From contig JADJBU010000022.1 in assembly GCA_016703605.1 (NCBI GenBank), forward strand, positions 1 to 64,000: a stretch of 64,000 bases of DNA. The letters run 5' to 3'. Origin of the DNA: Candidatus Villigracilis adiacens. Lineage in GTDB: Bacteria > Chloroflexota > Anaerolineae > Anaerolineales > Villigracilaceae. The number at the start of each line of letters is the position of its first letter. The first letter of the stretch is position 1. The notes beneath the pieces were generated by a model that made no database searches, was not told the origin of the DNA, and saw nothing but the letters and a program-made list of their open reading frames with translations. The position numbers and the translations under genes were made by a program. Below are positions 41,545 to 48,580 of this stretch, in pieces.

Positions 41545-44364
41545 TTATTTCCACAACTTTGCCAACTCGTTCAGTGAGTTGTAATATGGCTCAACGCTTG
41601 GGATGAAGTGCGCCTCGTTCTTCGCATGTGGACCGACGCCGGATTGTCCCCACACCACAGCCTGACCGCCGGGAGCAAAGCGCGCGCTCGTGCCGGGCAG
41701 TTTCCTGCCGATGCGCGGCTCAGACTCACCTGCATTTTTTACTGCTTCGATCAGCGCTTTCAACGCCGGGTTATTCGGGTCGCACGCCACGCCGTTCTCC
41801 ATGACAGTGAACTTCACTTCCAGTCCGTTTTCGGCACAATATGCTTCAACCTTCGACTTTAGACCTTCGACATCATCCTGCGGAATAGCACGAATTTCAA
41901 CACCCAGCACACCCTCACCTGCAGTGACGTTATACACACCCGGCGTTCCCACATTGATAAACGGGAATTTGGCTTGCGATTGCCAGCCGTCTGCCGATCT
42001 GAGTGTGAGATGTTTTGCAAATAGTTCGTTCAAGGAGATACGAGCGGCGATCAGTTTATCGCTCAAGTCGCCGCTGCCAGCCACGCCGCTATGAGCCTTG
42101 GCTCCGCGGGCGATCACATCGAAGCGCATCACGCCGCGGTTTTCGATACAGATCTCACCAAAGATTTCATTGCCTTTTTCGCCGGTACGTTCGCCCGCAA
42201 TGAATAACGAGGGGGTGTAGGGACGACCATCTCGGTCGCCCAATGCTTTCAGAACATGCGGTGTACCCCATTCTTCAGCTTCGCCATTTTCCTCATTACC
42301 AACCAACAATAATGAAATATTTGGATAACCGCGAAGGTAATCCCTACGCATATCCTTCATCCACACCAGATAGGTGGCAACGACGGTTTTCATATCCGCC
42401 GCGCCGCGCCCGTGGAGGTAATCGCCTTCGATGCGCGGACTGAACTGCGAGTCATCGGGTTCGGGTTCGACCACATCAAAGTGACCGGTGAGGAGAATTG
42501 GTAATTGGTGATTGGTAATTGGTGATTGGGGGAAAGTCGCATAAACGGCGGGGTATTTCCCGTCAAAATATTTCACTTCCAAGCCAGCATTTCGTAGATA
42601 GTCATCCACGAGAGAACCGGCGCGATGGACTTCATCAAGGCGCTCATCGGGGCAGGCAGTGATGGATGGAATGCGGATCAATTGTTGGGCAAGATCGAGG
42701 ATTTCGGCGGTTTTGTTCGGGTAAGAAATCTCCACCACGGCTTGGGCGCGGGCGCGGTATGGAATGGGCGCATTCGGCACCTGGCGGGCGGCTTCGCGGC
42801 TGCGCTGAACATACTCAGCGATCTTTGAAGCGTCCGTGCCCAATGTGTTGTAATCGGCACAGACCTGTTCCACATCCGCTTTGACCTGCGCTTCATGCTC
42901 GTAGAAAAATTCCTTGAGCAATTCCATTGGCACTTCGTCACTGCCGCCAATTTCCATTTTGAGGCGCGCGCGGATCTTTTCAGCCGTATTGCGCCCGCCT
43001 TCGGACATTTCCACGAGCGGATGCAGGTCGTTCCACATATTGAGGGATTCGGCAAGCGGCTTGATCTCGTTCAATGTCCACTTGAGAAAATCGCGCACAA
43101 GGACGGGCTTGCCGGTGAGCGGATTTTCGATCTCGGCTCTCAGACCATGTTTTGCAGCAAGTTCTTCGTTGGCGCGGGCGCGGGTGATGTCTTCGCTATC
43201 GTAACGGAAACCGCGCGCAAATTTCGGATCGGCATAGATCTTCAACATCAGCAAATAGCGGAAGGTGATGTTGGCAACATCCACATCGAGGCTGTGAGCG
43301 CCTTCGTCCACGCGAATTTCCACGCGACCCATTGGCAGGTTGATACGCGCCATCAAATTCTGACGTTCAACCTGACGCGCCATTTCTTCCGGCGGAGTGG
43401 ATTGACCCGCAGCGAAGAGTCCGCGGGCGTAGAGCGATTCGAGTTGTTCGCTTGTCGTTGAGATAATACGTTCTACCGGTTCAGAGAAACTACGGGCACG
43501 GACGGGCGTCCAGTTGTTATTACCGAAACGCACCCCACGGCGGACAAGGTCGTAGGAGATTTGCAGGTAATCGTTATACGAACGATAAAGGTCGGGCAAA
43601 TCCACTTCGCGCGGATTCGGGAAGGTGAGGTTGCGGATCGAGTCGAATTCGGTGAGGATGACCGCAGCGTGTCCGTCCTTGACCTGAGCCTGCATCGGCG
43701 TGGATGCACTCGTCGCAATGAAGAGCGAGGCAAAAGCACGTAAGAGGCGCGTGGCAGTGATGTAAAACTCAGACTTGTAATCATCCAAATGTTTGTCGCC
43801 ACGTTCACTGGGAGAGAGGTGCATGAAGTCCCAGGCGAAGAGCGGGTCGGGTAACGAGATGTTTGTATGAATGCCTGTCGTGGCGAGGGTGTCACCATAA
43901 AGGTCAACGCATTTTTCAAGATAGCGGCGCTTGGCTAAAGACCAATTGCCAGGAATCGATTGGTGACCGATATCGGTGAGGAAGAGCAGATTGCCATGCC
44001 AGTAATGCAGGCGTTCACCGAAGTTCAACCCGGCGCGATGCAAGGCGTTCATAAGCGAGGCTTCCATCAGGCGGGCTTCGTAGATCGCACCGCGCGGCGT
44101 GTAATACGGGCGGGTCGCCCATTCCACCATCCAGTGGAAGACTTCGAGCTGGCTGAATTGCTTCTGCCAACCGGGAATGCATTCGGCGCGGAGATAATCC
44201 ACGAAGGAGTGCTGACTGGGTCCGGCACCGACTGTCAGTAACGGACGCAGGTCGGCATCGAGCAGGTTCCATTCCTGTTCAAAACCAGCAAGACCGCCTT
44301 GCGGTTTGTCTTTCATGGCTTCTTCGAGCGCGAGTTGGTATTTTTCGGCGAATTGTTGGGGCAT
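41545..44364 (-). CDS. Fusion of glutamate-cysteine-ligase-like (GCS2) and M20 peptidase domains
   Basis: The 939-residue protein joins two enzymes. Residues about 1-550 match the carboxylate-amine ligase/GCS2-like pattern (LAGFEQEWNLLDADLRPLL, YGDTLATTGIHTNISLPDPLFAWDF, MGRVEIRVDEGAHSLDVDVANI). Residues about 575-939 are an M20 di-zinc amidohydrolase (GHFDVVEPEPDD with His628 and Asp630, GRGAADMK with Asp657, catalytic Glu692-Glu693 in GNEENGEA, dimerisation His758, His919). One part forms and the other could cleave an amide bond, suggesting processing or ligation of an amino-acid conjugate. A heptad repeat lies inside the M20 part (42498-42532). It is the only gene between the MITE and the aminotransferase. 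Confidence 0.82.
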   Translation of the reverse strand: MPQQFAEKYQLALEEAMKDKPQGGLAGFEQEWNLLDADLRPLLTVGAGPSQHSFVDYLRAECIPGWQKQFSQLEVFHWMVEWATRPYYTPRGAIYEARLMEASLMNALHRAGLNFGERLHYWHGNLLFLTDIGHQSIPGNWSLAKRRYLEKCVDLYGDTLATTGIHTNISLPDPLFAWDFMHLSPSERGDKHLDDYKSEFYITATRLLRAFASLFIATSASTPMQAQVKDGHAAVILTEFDSIRNLTFPNPREVDLPDLYRSYNDYLQISYDLVRRGVRFGNNNWTPVRARSFSEPVERIISTTSEQLESLYARGLFAAGQSTPPEEMARQVERQNLMARINLPMGRVEIRVDEGAHSLDVDVANITFRYLLMLKIYADPKFARGFRYDSEDITRARANEELAAKHGLRAEIENPLTGKPVLVRDFLKWTLNEIKPLAESLNMWNDLHPLVEMSEGGRNTAEKIRARLKMEIGGSDEVPMELLKEFFYEHEAQVKADVEQVCADYNTLGTDASKIAEYVQRSREAARQVPNAPIPYRARAQAVVEISYPNKTAEILDLAQQLIRIPSITACPDERLDEVHRAGSLVDDYLRNAGLEVKYFDGKYPAVYATFPQSPITNHQLPILLTGHFDVVEPEPDDSQFSPRIEGDYLHGRGAADMKTVVATYLVWMKDMRRDYLRGYPNISLLLVGNEENGEAEEWGTPHVLKALGDRDGRPYTPSLFIAGERTGEKGNEIFGEICIENRGVMRFDVIARGAKAHSGVAGSGDLSDKLIAARISLNELFAKHLTLRSADGWQSQAKFPFINVGTPGVYNVTAGEGVLGVEIRAIPQDDVEGLKSKVEAYCAENGLEVKFTVMENGVACDPNNPALKALIEAVKNAGESEPRIGRKLPGTSARFAPGGQAVVWGQSGVGPHAKNEAHFIPSVEPYYNSLNELAKLWK
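42498..42532. repeat. Heptanucleotide repeat TTGGTRA inside the GCS2-M20 gene
   Basis: TTGGTAA, TTGGTGA, TTGGTAA, TTGGTGA and TTGGGGG run head to tail (35 bases). On the coding strand they encode QSPITNHQLPI, a polar insertion just before the first zinc motif of the M20 domain. Length change by seven bases would break the frame, so copy number must be constrained here. Confidence 0.75.
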
Positions 44365-44419
44365 GGAGAGTTCCTAAACTAAAAAGTCTTGTGTACGATA
44401 ATAGCTTGATATAGAAGAG

Positions 44420-44458
44420 AAAGAGGAAAGAAAATGCAATCTTTCTTCTTTCCTCTTT
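44420..44458. terminator. Purine/pyrimidine stem-loop between aminotransferase and GCS2-M20 genes
   Basis: AAAGAGGAAAGAA (44420-44432) and TTCTTTCCTCTTT (44446-44458) form a 13-base AT-rich stem. It lies just after the aminotransferase stop on the minus strand. The T-run is weak, so it may be a stabilising hairpin; the right arm also has heptad periodicity (TTTCTTC TTTCCTC). Confidence 0.4.
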
Positions 44459-44469
44459 CTTTCTTTAGT

Positions 44470-45775
44470 TTACTTCTTCAGTTCGTTCAAGCCTTCCATC
44501 AATCGTTTGAACGCGCCTTCGGTTCGTTCCACGGGTGTGGCATAGGAGAAGCGGATCCAGTCATTGCCGAAGGGCGAGAAGAATGCGCCGGGGACAATGG
44601 CGATGCCGTGATTTTCGGCAAGGTATTGACCCAGTTGTTCGGTATCTGCCCAACCTTTGGCTTTAATAAATTCGCCCACATTCATGAAGGCATAATAGCC
44701 TTTGCCAATGATATGTTGAAGTCCGCTTTCGGCGAGGAGTTTCTTGAGCGCAACGCGGCTGGCGTTGGTCGGTTCGATGATGGTTTTGGCGGCTTCTTTG
44801 AATCCCATTTCGTAGGCAGCCATGGCAACGGCGAGCGAGAAGAACGAAGGGATGACTCCATGTGAGGCGCGTGCGGTGATGAATTTGAGCACGGACTCGT
44901 CCGCGATAAGGTGGCAGTTGCGGATGTTCGAGCCGCCCAGGGATTTGGTGATGCCATCCGAGGAACATGATGCGCTTGCGTTCTTCGGGCGTGAAGTTCT
45001 TGAGGAAGGAGTTCAAATCCATCGGCGATTCGTCGGTGACGTAGTGATACATCCAATCGAAGAGCACGAAGGCGACACCTGCTTCGAGCGCGGCTTTGGC
45101 AAGCGAGACTTGCTTTTCAACGGCGATGGTCATGCCGGTGGGATTATCTGGGTTGGTAATGACGATGCCCGCGATCTTGCGCCCTTTTGATTCGGCGAAT
45201 TTGACGCTTTCGCGAATCGCATCTTCTGAATACGCCCAGCCTTGCGCGGGGTCACCGGGAGCCCACAAGACATTCGCACCAACTCCGTACGGACCCCAGT
45301 TATATGAAATCCACGGCACGCGCGAAACCATAATGAGGTCACCCTGGCGTCCATGCCCCAAAGCCAGCATGGCTTGATAGGCCTTATTCAAGGCATCACG
45401 TCCACCCGCGGTGCCGAGCGCGTTGGCGGGTCCCCAACCAGAAGACGAGTCTAACTTCCAATATTGCTCAATAACAGACTTGCGATAGGCGTCGGTGCCG
45501 AACGGCATATCGTAGGCCGTACCATGCTCGAGTTGGAGTTGAAGCGCGCGTTCCAGAAGCGGCTTGGGCGTTCCAGGAAGCGATGCGCCGCCGTCGCCTT
45601 GGGATGCATCAAATATTTTTGCCCCGGCATTTTTCTCCAGATAGACCTTCAACGATTTGTTGATGAGGAACATGCGGGACGGCGGAATATCCATCATCTG
45701 CTTGAGATGGTCACTGACCGGAACGAGGTGTTTTTCGTCCACAGCAAGGACGGGTGTGGTGTTGGAAATGCTCAT
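44470..45775 (-). CDS. Class I/II PLP aminotransferase, interrupted by a one-base frameshift
   Basis: Two minus-strand frames make one aminotransferase of about 434 residues. The first frame (from 45775) covers the N-terminus, GTAGGRDALNKAYQAM, VITNPDNPTGMT and DWMYHYVTDES, then ends in nonsense after RKRIMFLG. The second frame reads DGITKSLGGSNIRNCH, with the PLP lysine, through to GAFFSPFGNDWIRFSYATP. Removing one C from the CC at 44958-44959 gives FLDGITKSLGG without a break, so the shift is one inserted base. It lies behind a leader peptide and terminator-like hairpin. The amino-acid substrate cannot be read from sequence. Confidence 0.82.
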
Positions 45776-45795
45776 GGTGATTTCTCCTTAAGAAA

Positions 45796-45821
45796 AAATG
45801 CCCCGATCTCTCGGGGCATTT
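45796..45821 (-). terminator. Attenuator-like terminator upstream of the aminotransferase
   Basis: On the minus strand AAATGCCCCGA-GAGA-TCGGGGCATTT is followed by TTTC, then the AAGGAG ribosome site 20 bases before the aminotransferase ATG. Being in the leader, not at a gene end, it can act as an attenuator. Its 5' arm can also pair with TCGGGGCATTGG within the leader ORF (about 45868-45879), giving a mutually exclusive structure. Confidence 0.7.
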
Positions 45822-45828
45822 GGTGTGC

Positions 45829-45933
45829 CTAGTTGGCTTGAACTTGTTGCTGTTCACCTGACAACCACCAATGCCCCGAACCGATATCGGTGCGAGTGGT
45901 ATTGGTATTGTTGCGGTCATTAAGATTGAACAT
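45829..45933 (-). CDS. Leader peptide (34 residues) with tandem Trp codons
   Basis: A short frame from ATG 45933 to TAG 45829-45831 ends ten bases before the attenuator hairpin. It begins MFNLNDRNNTNTTRTD and continues IGSGHWWLSGEQQQVQAN: Asn/Thr-rich, then two adjacent Trp codons. Leader peptides with tandem regulated codons in front of a terminator are the mark of ribosome-mediated attenuation (trpL, thrL). The ribosome site is weak. It is not homologous to any leader I can name. Confidence 0.5.
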   Translation of the reverse strand: MFNLNDRNNTNTTRTDIGSGHWWLSGEQQQVQAN

Positions 45934-45971
45934 TGCGCGCAAGCATACCACCGGGGGCGCACATGCGTCAA

Positions 45972-45999
45972 GTAGAACAAGTCTATAGACTTGTTCTAC
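45972..45999. repeat. 28-base perfect palindrome at the end of the MoaD-like gene
   Basis: The left arm GTAGAACAAGTCTA is followed without a gap by its exact reverse complement. It overlaps the MoaD-like stop codon. As RNA it could end the BNR/MoaD transcript; as DNA it could be a binding site for a dimeric protein. No long T-run follows. Confidence 0.55.
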
Positions 46000-46292
46000 C
46001 CGCCAGACATCGCGCCCACAACGCGGAATGGTTCGCGCCCTTCCAACACAGCAGCGGGGATGGACGTCTCCCACGGCTCCAGCGACCAATCCTGTCCGCA
46101 GGCAAAGAAGCGGACAAAGTCGCGGCGCTGACCCGTGACCTGATCGCGGATGGTGCCGCGCAGCATGGGATACGTCCGCTCCAACGCCTCTACCACGGAC
46201 CGGATGGTGGGTTCGCCTTCGACGGAGATTTCCACCTCTCTGCCTGTTCGCGCCAAGTTTTGCAAATGATACGGCAGGACGACGCGGATCAT
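45996..46292 (-). CDS. MoaD/ThiS-like sulfur-carrier protein with C-terminal Gly-Gly
   Basis: The 98-residue protein has a beta-grasp pattern (IRVVLPYHLQNLARTG, PTIRSVVEALERTYPML) and ends in SGG, the adenylated and thiocarboxylated terminus of MoaD/ThiS ubiquitin-like carriers. ATG 46292 overlaps the stop of the BNR-repeat gene (ATGA), so the pair is co-translated. Without other molybdopterin or thiamine genes nearby, its partner is unclear; it may serve another sulfur-transfer pathway. Confidence 0.8.
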   Translation of the reverse strand: MIRVVLPYHLQNLARTGREVEISVEGEPTIRSVVEALERTYPMLRGTIRDQVTGQRRDFVRFFACGQDWSLEPWETSIPAAVLEGREPFRVVGAMSGG

Positions 46293-47404
46293 TTCAGGGT
46301 TTGCACTTCCACCGAAAGAACGGCGGGCAAATTGCTGACGATGGGCATCCAACTATCGCCTGAGTCGGAAGAGACGTAGACCTGCCCGCCCGTGGTGCCG
46401 AAATAAATGCCGCACGAATCGAGCGTATCCACCGCCATGGCGCTGCGCAAAATGTTGACATAACAATCTTCCTGCGGCAAGCCTTTTGTCAACGCTTCCC
46501 AATCATTGCCGCCAGTCCGGCTGCGATAGACGCGCAATTTGCCATCGGGCGGAAAATGTTCCGAGTCGCTTTTGATCGGCACAACGTAGATCGTTTCCGG
46601 CTCATGGGCGTGGACAGCGATCGGGAAACCAAAATCGCTGGGCAGGTCCCCGCTCACTTCATGCCACGAACCGCCCGCATCCTCACTGCGCATCACATCC
46701 CAATGCTTTTGCATAAACAATACATTCGGGCGCGAGGGATGCATGGCAATATTATGGACACAATGTCCCACTTCCGCTTCGGCGTCGGGCAGTTCAAAAG
46801 GAGAATTCAACCCGTTGTTGATCGGCGCCCAACTCACACCGCCATCTTCGGTACGGAAAGCGCCCGCCGCCGAAATGGCAATGAACATGCGTTTGGGATT
46901 GTTTGAGTCCTGCACAATGGTATGCAGACACATGCCGCCCGCGCCCGGCTGCCAGAGATTCCCTTTCACTTCACGCAGACCCGCAAGTTCGTGCCACGTC
47001 TGCCCGCCGTCGGTGGATTTAAACATGGCAGCATCTTCGACGCCCGCATACACCGTGTCCGCCTCGGTAAGGGACGGAGCCAACAGCCAGACGCGCTTGA
47101 ACTCCCAGGGGTGCTGTGTGCCGTCGTACCACATGTGTGTACCGGGCGTGCCTTCGTAGGCGAATTGATTGCCCACCGGCTCCCACGTCTCGCCACCATC
47201 GTCTGAGCGTTGGATGATCTGCCCAAACCAGCCGCTGGACTGTGACGCATACAACCGGTTCGGGTTCACCGCCGAGCCGTTCATGTGATAGATCTCCCAG
47301 CCCGCAAAGTGCGGACCAGAGACCTTCCACTTTTTTCGTTTTTTATCCGAAGTCAAGATAAACGCGCCTTTGCGGGTTCCAACCAACAATCTCACTCCAC
47401 TCAT
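46289..47404 (-). CDS. BNR/Asp-box repeat (sialidase-like beta-propeller) protein
   Basis: The 371-residue protein carries at least five Asp-boxes of form S-x-D-x-G-x-x-W (SDDGGETW, STDGGQTW, TEDGGVSW, SEDAGGSW, SSDSGDSW) spaced through a beta-propeller. There is no signal peptide, so it is probably cytoplasmic. True sialidase catalytic residues (the Arg triad with Tyr) are not evident, and a binding or accessory role is likely. AAAGGAGAATGCC precedes the ATG. It is fused by overlap to the MoaD-like gene. Confidence 0.82.
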   Translation of the reverse strand: MSGVRLLVGTRKGAFILTSDKKRKKWKVSGPHFAGWEIYHMNGSAVNPNRLYASQSSGWFGQIIQRSDDGGETWEPVGNQFAYEGTPGTHMWYDGTQHPWEFKRVWLLAPSLTEADTVYAGVEDAAMFKSTDGGQTWHELAGLREVKGNLWQPGAGGMCLHTIVQDSNNPKRMFIAISAAGAFRTEDGGVSWAPINNGLNSPFELPDAEAEVGHCVHNIAMHPSRPNVLFMQKHWDVMRSEDAGGSWHEVSGDLPSDFGFPIAVHAHEPETIYVVPIKSDSEHFPPDGKLRVYRSRTGGNDWEALTKGLPQEDCYVNILRSAMAVDTLDSCGIYFGTTGGQVYVSSDSGDSWMPIVSNLPAVLSVEVQTLK

Positions 47405-47789
47405 GGCATTCTCCTTTACGCTTAAAAGTCACAAAAAAATTTATGGGCGGCCCCCCCCCGGGGGGGAAAAAGGGGTCGGGGGGGGGGGGGGGGGGGCCCG
47501 TCGAACTTACAACTCGAAACTCATCACCGCCCGGCGCGCCAGCCAGGATGGGCATTGCCTCGGCGATCAGCGCTCGTACCTGCGGGTCTTTCAACGAAGC
47601 ATCGTGCGCTTCTTTGTCGTCCCACATTTCGAAGACAGACACGGCATTCTCGTCCTTCAGGTCTTCAAGGACGATGTACGCCCGGCAGCCCGGCATGGAC
47701 GTGACCAATGCCGAAGCGCGCACCAGAATATCGGAAAGCATCGCACGCTTGCCGGGCTGAGCCGGGAGGGTTCCTGTCATGGCATACAT
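47343..47789 (-). CDS. Antibiotic-biosynthesis-monooxygenase-like (ABM) protein, 3' end corrupted
   Basis: The first 98 or so residues (MYAMTGTLPAQPGKRAMLSDILVRA, YIVLEDLKDENAVSVFEMWDDKEAHDASL) fit the dimeric ABM fold of quinol monooxygenases and heme oxygenase-like small enzymes. After EFRVVSSTG the frame enters the C9/G19 homopolymer tract (47451-47496) and then runs out of frame through the start of the BNR gene. The natural stop was probably close to 47500, so residues past it should not be trusted. It overlaps the DUF6958-like gene by 13 bases. Confidence 0.7.
   Translation of the reverse strand: MYAMTGTLPAQPGKRAMLSDILVRASALVTSMPGCRAYIVLEDLKDENAVSVFEMWDDKEAHDASLKDPQVRALIAEAMPILAGAPGGDEFRVVSSTGPPPPPPDPFFPPGGGPPINFFVTFKRKGECHEWSEIVGWNPQRRVYLDFG
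47444..47499. other. Extreme homopolymer tract (C9, G7, G19)
   Basis: Runs of nine C, seven G, four G and nineteen G within 56 bases are unlike anything else in the window and sit at the ABM-BNR junction. A sequencing or assembly artefact is the leading explanation; a natural phase-variable or quadruplex-forming tract is possible. Confidence 0.8.
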
Positions 47790-48064
47790 AATTCGATCCT
47801 TTGAGGCTTGGCATTCGGAATGCGGCGAATCTCGCCCCGCGCCTCCAGGTCCAGTTTAACGGTGGTGCAATACCACATGACCGATCCGTCGAACCGGCCC
47901 TGCATTTGATCGTCGAGCAGGGCGGCAAGTTCTATGAAGGGCATTGCGCCATTGCGTTTCAAGGCGGCGAGAATGGCGCTTCGCATCAGATCGTATTTTG
48001 CCTTTTCGATCTTAACGCCCTTCTTCGCGGCATCGGGGTGCAAGGTCATGATCGTGTCGTTCAT
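47777..48064 (-). CDS. Small conserved protein, DUF6958-like
   Basis: The 95-residue protein has a helical N-terminal half (VKIEKAKYDLMRSAILAALKRNGAMPFIELAALL) and the characteristic FDGSVMWYCTTVKLDLEARGEIRRIP...PQRIEL ending, which looks like a winged helix. I associate it with DUF6958, whose function is unknown. It is often found with small enzymes and VOC proteins, as here. Confidence 0.65.
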   Translation of the reverse strand: MNDTIMTLHPDAAKKGVKIEKAKYDLMRSAILAALKRNGAMPFIELAALLDDQMQGRFDGSVMWYCTTVKLDLEARGEIRRIPNAKPQRIELCMP

Positions 48065-48072
48065 GGCGTCTC

Positions 48073-48432
48073 CTAGCGTTTCATGCTCTGATAAACGGCA
48101 AGGATGTTTCCATCCGGGTCCTGAAAAATCCCAAACCAGCCCATGCCGGGGATCTCGGTCTTTTCATTCAGGACTTTGCCGCCGAGCATTTTCACTTTTT
48201 CAAGGTCGGCATCCACATCGTCGCTGTCTATGTAAACGGTCACGCGTCCCGCCGGGCTTTCTTCGGAGATCTGCGGGAAGCCGCCGCCGGAACTGTCCGC
48301 CGCCTCCCACATGACGTAGTTCATCTCTGGCATGGGCATGATCTTCCACCCGAACAGTTCGCGGTAGAACTGCCCCGCCTTGTTCGGGTCTGCGGCGGGA
48401 ATCTCGACATGGACAACATTTCGTTTGGACAT
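48073..48432 (-). CDS. VOC-superfamily (glyoxalase/bleomycin-resistance-like) protein
   Basis: The 119-residue protein has two beta-alpha-beta-beta-beta modules: VHVEIPAADPNKAGQFYRELFGWKI and VTVYIDSDDVDADLEKVKMLGGKV, ending GWFGIFQDPDGNILAVYQ. His8, and a Glu-equivalent near the C-terminal strand, could bind metal. Reaction unknown. GGAGAG precedes the ATG; it heads the group VOC, DUF6958-like, ABM, BNR, MoaD-like. Confidence 0.85.
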   Translation of the reverse strand: MSKRNVVHVEIPAADPNKAGQFYRELFGWKIMPMPEMNYVMWEAADSSGGGFPQISEESPAGRVTVYIDSDDVDADLEKVKMLGGKVLNEKTEIPGMGWFGIFQDPDGNILAVYQSMKR

Positions 48433-48521
48433 GGTTCTCTCCTTTTCAAGTCGGACAAATATTGTCTATTTTAGAACATTTTTTCTATTTCCGCAACCCC
48501 ACCGAAGGACTATTTTGCAAC

Positions 48522-48557
48522 AAAAAACGCCTGCCCCGCTTACAGTGGGACAGGCGT
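48522..48557 (-). terminator. Rho-independent terminator after the FGE-domain lipoprotein
   Basis: ACGCCTG...CAGGCGT with an inner CCC/GGG pairing is followed on the minus strand by TTTTTTG. It ends the lipoprotein gene at 48581. Confidence 0.8.
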
Positions 48558-48580
48558 TGCGTTAATCTTGTTTTGCGCCG

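Noticed and set aside
45934..46089. Upstream extension of the leader peptide frame
   Set aside because: The frame continues through the 28-base palindrome and the MoaD-like gene; ATG 45933 gives a leader-sized ORF ending before the attenuator.
47343..47496. C-terminal 50 residues of the ABM-like frame
   Set aside because: They are encoded by the homopolymer tract and the start of the BNR gene out of frame.
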